Part shown: positions 1-8,670 of the stretch, piece by piece | Position numbering within the stretch: position 1 is the stretch's first letter | How the letters are laid out: every line of letters starts with the position of its first letter | Assembly: GCF_004358345.1 (NCBI RefSeq) | Contig: NZ_CP037952.1 | Span: 4,712,001 to 4,776,000 of the forward strand | Reading direction: 5' to 3' | Source: Parashewanella spongiae | GTDB lineage: Bacteria; Pseudomonadota; Gammaproteobacteria; Enterobacterales; Shewanellaceae | Length of the DNA: 64,000 nt | The notes under the pieces: generated by a model | What the model saw: only the letters and a program-made list of their open reading frames with translations | The model's database searches: none | What the model was told of the DNA's origin: nothing | Position numbers and translations under genes: made by a program

Positions 1-1
1 T

Positions 2-346
2 AAAATAGGAATTTCAGGTCGAAAACAGCGATTAGGGCAAGAATTAATATTAGGAAAGAAAGTACCTGTAGTTGGGCAAAAGTTAATTTTAAAAATATGT
101 CCTGAAAGCTATGATGAATATATTAAAACGCATGAAAACTCAAGCTTTGTCAAGGCTGTTAAGATTATAATTTCAAACTATATTGGGACTAATTTCAAAT
201 ATCATCTTTTTATAAAAATAAATAGTAAATATTTATCTAGGTTACAAATATCAACAAATTTTAAACATTCTAAAAAGTTAGGACATTCTACATGGATATA
301 TGACTCTCAAGAGGGAGAACATTTTGTCGAGTTCCCATTAAAATAA
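2..346 (+). CDS. tssG: Type VI secretion baseplate protein TssG, C-terminal part
   Basis: This is an open frame running in from the left edge with 114 visible codons, ending at TAA 344-346. TssG is a wedge protein of the T6SS baseplate and works with TssF, TssE and TssK in the cytoplasm. The visible tail has the family pattern of a Gly-rich turn with LILGKKVP, then two hydrophobic strands, then LGHSTWI close to the end, where TssG proteins usually read LGW-x-TWL. The position just upstream of fha-tssJ-tssK-tssL-tssM matches the Vibrio-type vas order (vasB before vasC), which supports the call. Most of the protein lies outside the window, so its completeness cannot be judged. Confidence 0.78.
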   Translation, partial: KIGISGRKQRLGQELILGKKVPVVGQKLILKICPESYDEYIKTHENSSFVKAVKIIISNYIGTNFKYHLFIKINSKYLSRLQISTNFKHSKKLGHSTWIYDSQEGEHFVEFPLK

Positions 347-522
347 ATTGTTAAAAAATGAAGTGTTATTTTTAAATTATCTTTATTTAATTTAACTTAA
401 CTTATCTTATTTTTATGGGAGATATATTTACTTTAAGAGTCAGGATTTTTATTGATAAGATAAATTATATTGCTCATCATTAATTAAGTTGAGTTTGGTA
501 AACATATTATGCAGAGAACACT

Positions 523-1503
523 ATGTCACTTTCAATGAAAATAATCAAAAGTCCATATGGTGAAAGTATTTATGAGTGGGTTAAGACGTTTCCAAAGGAC
601 GGAGGTGATATAGGGAGAGCATTTGGAAATACATTTAAGCTCAGTGACTCTACTCAAGTAATATCAAACAGACACGCGAAAATATTACCAATTGAAGGTG
701 GGTATAAAATTATTGATACGAGTAAAAATGGGTTATTTATAAATGATTCAAAAACACCTTTAGGAAGAAATAATGCAATTATGCTTAGTGACGGTGATGT
801 ACTAGGTGCAGGAGAGTACTTACTATTAGTTTCACTATTCAATCCATACGAAAATAACATAGATGAAGCCCCAGACGAAAACAATACTCTGGAAGTAGAG
901 CCTATTTTTGCTGACGATCCATTTCACCAATTGGATTCAGAGAAGAGCGTTGTTTTGACTGCTGATGAAATTAATGGCATGTCTGATGATGAAGAGCGTG
1001 AGAGATATTTAGCGGAGTCTATTGAGCATGATGTTTTTGAAGATGTAGGAGAACATAAGGCAGAAATTGAAAATGATTTTTCTACAGGATTTACCAGCAT
1101 GGAAGAAAACCCTTTTGAATCTCCTCTAGAAAACCCATTTGAAGAGACTAGTTTTAGAGCAACATCACAAACAAGTTTTGATGAAAGCTGTGTGCACTAT
1201 GAGCGACCTCGTAAAGACATGCTTGTAGAGCATAAAACGGCTGAGGAACGTTTTGTACAATACTCTGAAAAAAGCATTGAAATAGCATTGAATCGTCTAT
1301 TTAAAGATATAGATCCTGAAAAAATTGAAGAACTCTTTAAGGAACTCACTGGTACGAGTTTTTTTGCGGAAAAGTCTAGATATTGGAATATGTACAAAAA
1401 GTACTTTGCTAGATTGATAAGAGATCGAGATTTGCATATTAAGTTTTATTCGTATTATCAAGAAGCCATAAAGATACAAATCAGCCTCGATGGTGACCAT
1501 TAA
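523..1503 (+). CDS. tagH: T6SS-associated FHA-domain protein (TagH/Fha/VasC)
   Basis: A 326-residue protein with an N-terminal forkhead-associated domain at about residues 28-104. The phosphothreonine-binding signature is visible: GR at 31-32, SNRH at 48-51 and a DTSKNGLFIN loop at 65-74. An acidic linker of about 110 residues follows (110-225), containing two ENPFE-type repeats. The C-terminal 90 residues resemble the conserved TagH tail. FHA proteins of this type act in threonine-phosphorylation control of T6SS assembly or as scaffolds. No kinase or phosphatase gene is visible in the window. A 176-bp gap separates it from tssG, so it may have its own promoter. The stop codon directly abuts the ATG of tssJ. 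The protein is shorter than VasC, and the linker is the part that differs. Confidence 0.85.
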   Translation: MSLSMKIIKSPYGESIYEWVKTFPKDGGDIGRAFGNTFKLSDSTQVISNRHAKILPIEGGYKIIDTSKNGLFINDSKTPLGRNNAIMLSDGDVLGAGEYLLLVSLFNPYENNIDEAPDENNTLEVEPIFADDPFHQLDSEKSVVLTADEINGMSDDEERERYLAESIEHDVFEDVGEHKAEIENDFSTGFTSMEENPFESPLENPFEETSFRATSQTSFDESCVHYERPRKDMLVEHKTAEERFVQYSEKSIEIALNRLFKDIDPEKIEELFKELTGTSFFAEKSRYWNMYKKYFARLIRDRDLHIKFYSYYQEAIKIQISLDGDH

Positions 1504-1986
1504 ATGAAAAAGCATACAGCGGTAGTAATATTGATTTTAATGCTTATGGGTTGCCAAACAATCAAGCATTGGTTTTCCCCAATAGAACTCCATCAAATAA
1601 CCGTTAAAGTTATAGCGGAAAAAAATATTAACCCGAATTTACAAGGTAAGCCTTGCCCCCTTGTTTTGCAGTTATACCAGATGTCAGACAGTGACGCGTT
1701 CAGCACGTCTGATTACATAAACATTTATAATGATCAACAAGGCACTTTAAAAAAAGATCTTCTATCAGAAAGAGTTATAGGCATTGTTTATCCTGGAAAG
1801 ACAATTGAGAAAACATTTGATCTAAAAGATGGTGTTAGTTATGTCGGAGTAATCGCAGATTTTTCTGATTCTTCTGACGCCAACGCTAAAGTACTGTTTA
1901 AACCCAAATCTGAAGGTAAGTCACTCTTAGTTCTTGATGTCGATGGCGTTAATTTATCCTCGAGAAGGAGTGACAATAATGATTAA
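1504..1986 (+). CDS. tssJ: T6SS outer-membrane lipoprotein TssJ
   Basis: A 160-residue lipoprotein. It has a basic start, a hydrophobic stretch and a lipobox LMGC with Cys at residue 17, so the mature protein should be lipidated and anchored in the outer membrane. TssJ binds the periplasmic end of TssM and joins the membrane complex to the outer membrane. The body shows the beta-sandwich style of the family, including the motif NPNLQGKPCPLVLQLYQM, which fits the usual TssJ pattern N-x-x-x-x-G-x-P-x-P-L-x-x-x-x-Y-x-L. The ATG follows the tagH stop with no gap, and the gene overlaps tssK by 8 bases, so translational coupling is likely. Confidence 0.92.
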   Translation: MKKHTAVVILILMLMGCQTIKHWFSPIELHQITVKVIAEKNINPNLQGKPCPLVLQLYQMSDSDAFSTSDYINIYNDQQGTLKKDLLSERVIGIVYPGKTIEKTFDLKDGVSYVGVIADFSDSSDANAKVLFKPKSEGKSLLVLDVDGVNLSSRRSDNND

Positions 1987-3298
1987 AAATAAAAAGATTA
2001 CTTGGACAGAGGGGATGTTTATTTGTCCTCAACACTTTCAGCAACAAGAGCGTTATTTTGAAAGTTATGTTCTTCAATTTATTAACCAATTACAGCATCA
2101 GCTTTATGGGTTTTCTGAGTTAGAAATTGATGTAGAAATGCTGAAAATAGGTAAAGTTAGAGTTAATTCAGCAAAGGGAATATTTCCCGATGGCACTCCG
2201 TTTGAGCTTAATCAAAATATATCAATTGAAATACCGAACAACGTCTTAAAAAAGAAAGTATATCTTGTTCTGCCACTTACAAAGATCGGCGCTGTTGAAG
2301 TAGGAGAAGCTGAACATCACAGATACAAAGTTTTCCAACACGAAGCCTTCGATAGCTGTACCGATGAAAATGATCTCGTAAAACTTGATTTATCGGACTT
2401 GAACATGCAACTGAAGTTAGAAGGTGACAACTTGAATGAATACGCCATGCTTGAAGTTGTACAAGTTATGGAATTTGATTCTGACGGAAAAGTGGTATTA
2501 AACGAGGCTTTCATACCTCACTCTCTTCAGTATGGTGTCTCTAAATATCTGGGAGATAACTTAAGAGATATTTATGCACTGATGAAATATCGTGCAACTG
2601 CCATTTCCAATCGCCTGAGCACTGATACTGGGAGTAAGAGCTACCAAGCATTAATTAGAGACTATCTTTGGTTGCAAGCATTAGGTGTCTGGATTCCACA
2701 AATTAAACTGTTGTGCGATAACAAAGATTCATTGACATATCACTTATACAAAGACTGTATTGCTCTTACCGGGCACATGTTGGGATTAGATGGTAAAAAT
2801 ATTGAAGAGTTTCCCAATTTTAACCCCGGTGAACTGTATGACATCTTCTCTTATGTTTTTTCAAAAATCATATTGTTATTGAGAGAGATACAAACTGAAA
2901 ATGTGCATACTTTGAAATGGGATTGGAGTTTATTCAAAACTAGGAGATTGCTAAGGACAATCATAAAAGATCCTAGTCTTTATGGTAGTGGGAAATTTAT
3001 TTTGCTTGTGTCATCAAGTATGAATCTTTCAACATTAACTAACGAATTTCCTACTTGTGCAAAATTAGCAGGAAATAGCATTATCGCAGAGTTAGTTCGA
3101 AGTGCACTTCCAGGAATTCCACTAAAAAGTCTTCCATTTGCACCCGCTGAATTAAAAAACAAACCAGACACGGCCTATTTCGAGGTTGATACAAAGCATG
3201 AAATGTGGGAGGAAATTAGATCTAAGGGAGAAGTGATTGCCTTACATATAGATGAAAGAATTGAAAATGTTGATATTGGATTTCACATAATTAGGTAG
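1979..3298 (+). CDS. tssK: T6SS baseplate protein TssK
   Basis: A 439-residue protein that links the T6SS baseplate to the membrane complex. The start is set at ATG 1979 because a strong GAAGGAG Shine-Dalgarno lies just upstream and the family N-terminus begins there (VxWxEGMFxxPQHFQQQ-like: ITWTEGMFICPQHFQQQ). A longer reading from 1934 lies entirely inside tssJ and is not credible. The length is normal for the family (about 440-450). The gene overlaps the 3' end of tssJ and is followed after 7 bases by tssL. Nothing is missing or unusual. Confidence 0.95.
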   Translation: MIKNKKITWTEGMFICPQHFQQQERYFESYVLQFINQLQHQLYGFSELEIDVEMLKIGKVRVNSAKGIFPDGTPFELNQNISIEIPNNVLKKKVYLVLPLTKIGAVEVGEAEHHRYKVFQHEAFDSCTDENDLVKLDLSDLNMQLKLEGDNLNEYAMLEVVQVMEFDSDGKVVLNEAFIPHSLQYGVSKYLGDNLRDIYALMKYRATAISNRLSTDTGSKSYQALIRDYLWLQALGVWIPQIKLLCDNKDSLTYHLYKDCIALTGHMLGLDGKNIEEFPNFNPGELYDIFSYVFSKIILLLREIQTENVHTLKWDWSLFKTRRLLRTIIKDPSLYGSGKFILLVSSSMNLSTLTNEFPTCAKLAGNSIIAELVRSALPGIPLKSLPFAPAELKNKPDTAYFEVDTKHEMWEEIRSKGEVIALHIDERIENVDIGFHIIR

Positions 3299-3305
3299 GT
3301 GAAAC

Positions 3306-4400
3306 TTGAATACATTATTTACTGAAGAAGAAACAAAGGAAGTAAGAAGAGCATACACTAAAACACCTGAAACGAAATTAAGCAAACCTGAAATTCCAGC
3401 AGTAGACATTTATGGTTTTGATAGATTGCTTGCAACATTGAATATCTATAAAAATCCACTATTAAATGAAGCTTCAGAATTACTGGGTATTTTAATCTCC
3501 ATTCCAAGGCTCAAAAAGCCTAAAAATATTGAAAAATTCAGGCAATCCTTGCTTGAGTCACTAGCTAAATTTAGGAAGCAAGGAAGGTTATTAGATTTTC
3601 ATTCCAGCATTATTGAAAAGAGTTGCTTTGTTATTTGTGCTGCACTCGATGAAGCTATTCTATCTACTGACTGGGGAAAGTCTGAATGTTGGGACAACAG
3701 CTCGTTATTAAGCATATCTTTTAAGGAAAGAAACGGTGGGGAAGTGTTTTTTGTTTTACTGGAAAAAGCGATGAAACAACCCACAATTCTTTCTGATTTT
3801 ATTGAATTGCAATATATATTAATGATGCTCGGCTTTCAAAGCAAATATCGATATCGTGATGAAAAGATTCTTCAGCAAATTAAAAGAAATGTTTATGAGA
3901 TTATTTACCGAAATACAGAGATTGAATCTAGGTTAGTCAGTCCCATTACTGTAACAACTGAAAAAGTGATAAAGCCAACAAGATTAATTAACATGAAACT
4001 GGTAACCTTACTGGTTTTATTATCGGTATGTGCTGGATATGGTATTAGTGACTATTTTTATAACATAGAAAGTCAGAGTATTATAAAGAAAATCGATAAT
4101 ATTAACAAACAGTCTGACGCAATAGTAAGTGGAAATATAACTGCAAGTGAACTCTATTATAAAAACAAAACAACTAACCAGTGGGAAATCTTATATGGGC
4201 AATTTTCGGAGATGCAAGATGCAAAACATTTCATTGCTTTATTAGATGATGATGGCTATAAAGCCTATACGAGACGATCCGGAAAAAACATAGAAGTTGT
4301 GTCGTCATCTAGTAATAACTTACCCATGCTAAAAAGTATTTTAAACGAACTAAATTTCAAGTTTGATGTAAATGCAGTAATTAGAAGAGCAAACAAATGA
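3306..4400 (+). CDS. tssL: T6SS inner-membrane protein TssL (DotU/IcmH family) with C-terminal extension
   Basis: A 364-residue protein read from TTG 3306, preceded by an AGGTG ribosome site; no better start exists nearby. Residues 34-215 form the cytoplasmic DotU domain, with recognisable blocks CAALDEAI (111-118), GGEVFF (144-149) and LQYILMMLGFQSKYR. A single membrane segment lies at about 230-251. In the short TssL form the protein ends shortly after this helix. Here about 110 further residues follow that would be periplasmic. They are not an OmpA-type peptidoglycan-binding domain by eye. The stretch 300-350 has a faint SPOR-like look, but I cannot confirm it. TssL forms the T6SS trans-envelope complex with TssM and TssJ. 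It overlaps tssM by 4 bases (ATGA). Confidence 0.9.
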   Translation: MNTLFTEEETKEVRRAYTKTPETKLSKPEIPAVDIYGFDRLLATLNIYKNPLLNEASELLGILISIPRLKKPKNIEKFRQSLLESLAKFRKQGRLLDFHSSIIEKSCFVICAALDEAILSTDWGKSECWDNSSLLSISFKERNGGEVFFVLLEKAMKQPTILSDFIELQYILMMLGFQSKYRYRDEKILQQIKRNVYEIIYRNTEIESRLVSPITVTTEKVIKPTRLINMKLVTLLVLLSVCAGYGISDYFYNIESQSIIKKIDNINKQSDAIVSGNITASELYYKNKTTNQWEILYGQFSEMQDAKHFIALLDDDGYKAYTRRSGKNIEVVSSSSNNLPMLKSILNELNFKFDVNAVIRRANK

Positions 4401-7400
4401 CATTAAAAAAAATAATTTTATTTTTATCAATTATTGTAATAATTTTTAGTACTGCTTTAAGTTGGTTTTTTATTGGTACTGAAAGTAAATTCCTTTGGGT
4501 AAGGTATACTTCATTATCCGTTCTTATCGTCAGTCTATTATCCATAGCCGTTTTCTTTGCATTTAAAAAAGTAAAGTTTATTACTGATAAAAACAAGGTT
4601 GAGAAAGCAGAGCGTAAGCTGGTGAAGCTGCTTTTCAAATCCTTTATAAAAAAAATTAACGGGTTATATTTTGGGCAAGTAAAGCTCAAGAGTGTCTATG
4701 ATATCCCTTGGTATTTGGTGATCGGTAGCAAAGATGATGATGTTAATGAATTTCTTTATCAAAATAGGCTGGAAAAATTAAGCTTTGAGAATGAGGCTCT
4801 ATCTCAGACGGAAGGGTATCTCAGTTTTTGGGTAAGTGAACAAATAATCATCATTCAGGTCGGTGATAAAATATTTGATAACGTTCAAGTACACTTTAGT
4901 ATGTGGAAACTTCTTATAAAACAGGTGAGGCGGTATAGGCCGAGGCAAGGTATAAATGGCGTTTTATCAGTAATAGCATGTGATAGAGTTTTAAGTAGCA
5001 GGCCTTTAGATACAAGGAAAAACAATGAACTCATTAAACTGGTTGTTAGCGATCTAGAAAACAGTATATCACTATCAGTTCCTGTTTATTTTATGTTTTC
5101 AAAACTTGATTCACTCGCGGATTTTGTTGAGTTCATGAATTATTATGTTGAAAAAGAACTGGAGCACCCGCTAGGTTTTACTTTTAATAAAAAACAGAAG
5201 AAATTTGATAAAGAAGTTTTTCAAAAAGATTATCAGAACTTCATACGGCATGTATCAGAAAAAAAAGAACTCATGCTTTTCAATATAAATGAAGGTATTT
5301 CTAACTCCATCATAGCCTTACCATATCAATTAAATTTCTTTTTTAAAATTATTGAAGAAAAGCTGGATGAAGTCAGCAAAGACAAAAGACAGAGTAAGTG
5401 TGTATGGATCAGAGGAGCATACTTTTTTAGCTGTACCCATTCAAATAAACACTATGATCTATTGTCTCAAGTTCTTGCGACTAAAAGCGATTTAGAAACG
5501 ATAGAACCAAGTCGTATTGGTAGGAGAAATAAAGAGTACTTCGTATCGAACTTAATTAATCAAATTATTTTACCAGAGAAGTCCATTATTGGCATAAATA
5601 AAAGATTGAATGTAGCTGTCAATATAGGACAAGTAATGCTGTGCGTATCATTAGTCTTTGGAGGATTTCTATTAAAGAGGGTCTTTGATGATAACTGGAA
5701 ACAAGATAAAGCCTTTCGTCAGTTAACGTTACATAATTTAAAAATATATGACACCGATTTAAAAATCGTCAACAGTAAACCCTCTAGCCTTGAAAATTTG
5801 ACATTTGTATTAAATCAATCTAGAAAGATTTCGATAGAAGCGCCCACGAATACCCCTTGGTATAAGGCAATTAGCTTTAATCAAAATCAGTTGAGTAATA
5901 AACTTCATGATTCTTATTACTCTCAACTTAAAGCATATTTACTTCCTAAATTAATCGAAATGATTGGGTCTGAATTAAAATCTTCAATTGATCTATCAAA
6001 ACCAACAAAAACTTTTAATATTCTAAGATACTACATGATGCTCTTTAATGTTAAAAACAGGAAGAATGGAGAACTTGTTAACTATATCAATCAACTTATA
6101 TTGAATAATAACTCATTAGATTCAGATGGTCGTAATCGATTTATGCTTTTAGTTAATGATCTATTTTCTAGTAACTTTACTACAAACTTTTCACCTTCAA
6201 AAGAACTTATTAATTTAGCCAGAAGCAGTTTTGATGGACTGTCGAGAGACAAGTTAATATACGAATTAATCAAAAAACGCCCGGAATTTTATAACCGTGT
6301 TGACATAAGACACCAATTTGGTGGCGATTTTAATAATATATTCAACTTCAAGCCTCATTACAAAAACTACATGATGCCTTTGTTATTCACAAAGCAAGGT
6401 TATAAAAAATTAAATATTAACCCTGAATCGTCACTGCTCAAAGAACAATTGCGGGAAGTTAATATTGTCACAAATTCTTCTGAAAGAGTAACAATAGTAG
6501 AATTAGCTAAGTCCAGTATCAATATAAGAAAGATGTATTTTTCAGAGTATATAGAAAAGTGGAAAGATGTACTGAGCAACATTAGTCTTAACAAATTTAA
6601 AACTTCAATGGAGTTATCGTATGCGCTTCAAATACTACGTGATCCATCGAGAAGTCCATTAAATATGTTAATCGAAGCGGTAGTCGAAAACACTCAATTA
6701 GCAAAAACAAAAGCAAGCAATAAAACAGTTGATGCTCTAACAAAAAAGGCAGGTGCTGAAATTAATTCGATGATAAAAAGTAATATCAATAAGATAAAAC
6801 CTTCACTTGCTGTAAATAATGCCTTTGCTGAGTACGCGACTTACTATAGTAAAAAGAGTACGGTAGGTACTATAGAAAATTTAACAAAATCAATTGACTC
6901 ACTAAATAATGATTTTAATTCTTTACTTACTGATGAAAACCCTGAACAGGTAATGTTTAAATATGCTGTAGCCCACACAAAAGGTAGCCAAGATTCAATA
7001 AAATCTTTGAGTAATGAAGTAAAAGCTGAGCCTGATAATGTTCAAAGGTGGTCTAAAAGCCTTATTGATCAGATTTGGGCAAGTGTACTTAATTATGGAG
7101 TGAATTATTCAAAAGGTGTATGGGTTGATAAAGTATACAATTTTTATTACGACCGTATCTTTGATCATTTTCCATTTTCACCACAAGCTACGATTAACGT
7201 TTCATTGGCTGACTTTAAAGCATTCTTTGCTCCAAATGGAATTTTAGATAGCTATATTCAAACATATATTCTTCCATTTTCAAGTTGGCAAGGTGGTAAG
7301 CTGCAATTACACGCATACAACGGGCGAATTTTACCAATGTCACAACACTTACTTGATGAAATAAGCAAGTACAAGGGTATTGAACAAGTATTCTTTAATG

Positions 7401-7804
7401 GGGTGAGTAATAAATTGAACCTTAGCTTTCAAATAAGAGCTAAGTACATGGATTCTGACATAACTAAATTTGAAATTCGTGGCAATACAGAGCTGTTCAA
7501 TTACATGAATGGCCCAAGAGAGTGGAGCAAGATTAATTGGCCTAACAAAGCTGATGAAGAATCAATTTCATTTAACTTTTATAAGGATGATAATAGAGTT
7601 ACTCATGATACTTTCTCTAGTGAGTGGAGTGTCTTAAAACCATTATTAGAGTCTAAATGGTCTGAAACAGACGATAGTAAAATTCAGTTACTCACTTATT
7701 CTTCAAAAGGACATAGTATTTCTCTAGATTTTAGCTCTCTTGATTCTAACGTAATTTTTGCTAAATCATTGTTTACGTCGTTTTCATTGCCGCCAAAATT
7801 ATAG
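4397..7804 (+). CDS. tssM: T6SS inner-membrane protein TssM (IcmF family) without a P-loop
   Basis: A 1135-residue protein, the large membrane-spanning subunit of the T6SS complex. Two N-terminal membrane helices lie at about 6-26 and 36-56 and a third at about 405-428. A long periplasmic region with the IcmF-related and C-terminal TssJ-binding parts follows, including SWQGGKLQLHAYNGRILP near the end. The cytoplasmic domain keeps the lead-in IPWYLVIG (103-110), but the Walker A loop that follows in many homologues (GxxGxGKT) is replaced by SKDDDVNE, and no Walker B/DTAG-like segment is visible. ATP binding by this TssM is therefore unlikely. It is the last gene of the visible cluster; no ClpV or VasH gene lies between tssL and tssM, unlike in Vibrio cholerae. 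Confidence 0.93.
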   Translation: MTLKKIILFLSIIVIIFSTALSWFFIGTESKFLWVRYTSLSVLIVSLLSIAVFFAFKKVKFITDKNKVEKAERKLVKLLFKSFIKKINGLYFGQVKLKSVYDIPWYLVIGSKDDDVNEFLYQNRLEKLSFENEALSQTEGYLSFWVSEQIIIIQVGDKIFDNVQVHFSMWKLLIKQVRRYRPRQGINGVLSVIACDRVLSSRPLDTRKNNELIKLVVSDLENSISLSVPVYFMFSKLDSLADFVEFMNYYVEKELEHPLGFTFNKKQKKFDKEVFQKDYQNFIRHVSEKKELMLFNINEGISNSIIALPYQLNFFFKIIEEKLDEVSKDKRQSKCVWIRGAYFFSCTHSNKHYDLLSQVLATKSDLETIEPSRIGRRNKEYFVSNLINQIILPEKSIIGINKRLNVAVNIGQVMLCVSLVFGGFLLKRVFDDNWKQDKAFRQLTLHNLKIYDTDLKIVNSKPSSLENLTFVLNQSRKISIEAPTNTPWYKAISFNQNQLSNKLHDSYYSQLKAYLLPKLIEMIGSELKSSIDLSKPTKTFNILRYYMMLFNVKNRKNGELVNYINQLILNNNSLDSDGRNRFMLLVNDLFSSNFTTNFSPSKELINLARSSFDGLSRDKLIYELIKKRPEFYNRVDIRHQFGGDFNNIFNFKPHYKNYMMPLLFTKQGYKKLNINPESSLLKEQLREVNIVTNSSERVTIVELAKSSINIRKMYFSEYIEKWKDVLSNISLNKFKTSMELSYALQILRDPSRSPLNMLIEAVVENTQLAKTKASNKTVDALTKKAGAEINSMIKSNINKIKPSLAVNNAFAEYATYYSKKSTVGTIENLTKSIDSLNNDFNSLLTDENPEQVMFKYAVAHTKGSQDSIKSLSNEVKAEPDNVQRWSKSLIDQIWASVLNYGVNYSKGVWVDKVYNFYYDRIFDHFPFSPQATINVSLADFKAFFAPNGILDSYIQTYILPFSSWQGGKLQLHAYNGRILPMSQHLLDEISKYKGIEQVFFNGVSNKLNLSFQIRAKYMDSDITKFEIRGNTELFNYMNGPREWSKINWPNKADEESISFNFYKDDNRVTHDTFSSEWSVLKPLLESKWSETDDSKIQLLTYSSKGHSISLDFSSLDSNVIFAKSLFTSFSLPPKL

Positions 7805-7916
7805 GTTCTTTCGTTGATGAACAATTAAAGCGACAACTATCTTAAAAAACAGCGGCAGCGCACGTGCGGGGGTGAGTGCAGTAATGCTCATTCCTACTGC
7901 GAACATACTAATTGAC

Positions 7917-8447
7917 TTATGATGACTGAGCTAAAAATTTTGCGACCATTACATCTGCTATATTCTCCACTTGGATGGAATCATTATGAGCGTCTTCTGC
8001 CTCTCTTGGGTTTATCCTTTCAATGAGTCTTTCGATAACTTCCTTTTGTGCACTATTAACTTTTTCTGAATCTTCATAAAAATAGTTTGAAGTAAAATGA
8101 AAAGTGACTTTTAGTAACGTTAACTCAGGGTGGTCAGTACCAGAACAGTTCAACTCTACGTTTAAGTCTCGCTGATAGTGCAATGCAATTAATGACTTAA
8201 GATGTCCCATTAATAGAACTCTCTCTCGAAGTTCATTATTAATTTTTTTTCCAGATATCATTTTTAGCAACTCTTTCGCTCGTTCGGTTTCAGTTGAGCT
8301 CGCTAGCAAACGTTCAAATTCATTTTCAAAAAAATCATCAAATTCTTTTTCTCCTAACATTTTTATATCAATGGGACCAGTCGATGCATCAGTTGCTCTT
8401 TGGGTATACTCTGGTGAAGATACCTGACAATTTAAACTAACGCTCAT
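7917..8447 (-). CDS. Hypothetical protein, 176 aa, convergent to the T6SS operon
   Basis: I do not recognise this gene. The product is 176 residues, soluble, without a signal peptide or membrane helix, and rich in Glu/Lys helices (residues 30-75 and 130-175). A GAGG ribosome site lies 9 bases before the ATG. The N-terminus MSVSLNCQVSSPEYT is Ser/Thr-rich and begins with the same four residues as the HAD-like protein at 18912-19688. It faces tssM tail to tail, and a repeat-filled gap separates it from the HDOD gene. Location beside a T6SS cluster makes an effector or accessory role thinkable, but nothing in the sequence shows a toxic domain. A real gene is likely from its length and ribosome site. 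Confidence 0.6.
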   Translation of the reverse strand: MSVSLNCQVSSPEYTQRATDASTGPIDIKMLGEKEFDDFFENEFERLLASSTETERAKELLKMISGKKINNELRERVLLMGHLKSLIALHYQRDLNVELNCSGTDHPELTLLKVTFHFTSNYFYEDSEKVNSAQKEVIERLIERINPREAEDAHNDSIQVENIADVMVAKFLAQSS

Positions 8448-8472
8448 ATGAAAACCTCGCTGTTAAATAGTT

Positions 8473-8669
8473 ATACCAATTACATTGCTCAAGAGGATTT
8501 AAGGAAAGTTGCGGAAGAAAGTATACCGATAAGTTCTCGTCACTCCATCGCAGGCAGGAAACGAAGTAACGACAGTTTTGTATGTCGGTAACCACTACTT
8601 GCTGCTATTTATGCCTTGCTATCAGTAATTTTATCTGCGTATATGAACACTCCCAACCGATTTATTTAG
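8473..8669. repeat. Composite of dispersed repeats (family A tip, 90-bp repeat, family C half)
   Basis: This gap upstream of the 176-aa gene is built from repeat pieces. A solo family-A terminal repeat (ATACCAATTAC) lies at 8473-8483. A segment at about 8500-8592 is nearly the same as 30149-30240. It runs into the 31-bp hairpin module (CGACAGTTTTGTATGTCGG). The right half of a family-C MITE then ends in CAACCGATTTATTTAG at 8669, one base before the stop codon of the HDOD gene. No gene is seen here. Confidence 0.75.
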
Positions 8670-8670
8670 A

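Noticed and set aside
3306-4400. SPOR or OmpA-like domain at the TssL C-terminus
   Set aside because: The OmpA pattern is absent and the SPOR likeness is only vague, so I describe an extension without naming a domain.
7805-7916. Terminator after tssM
   Set aside because: There is a GC-rich patch with a GCACGTGC palindrome, but no stem followed by a T-run in the right direction.
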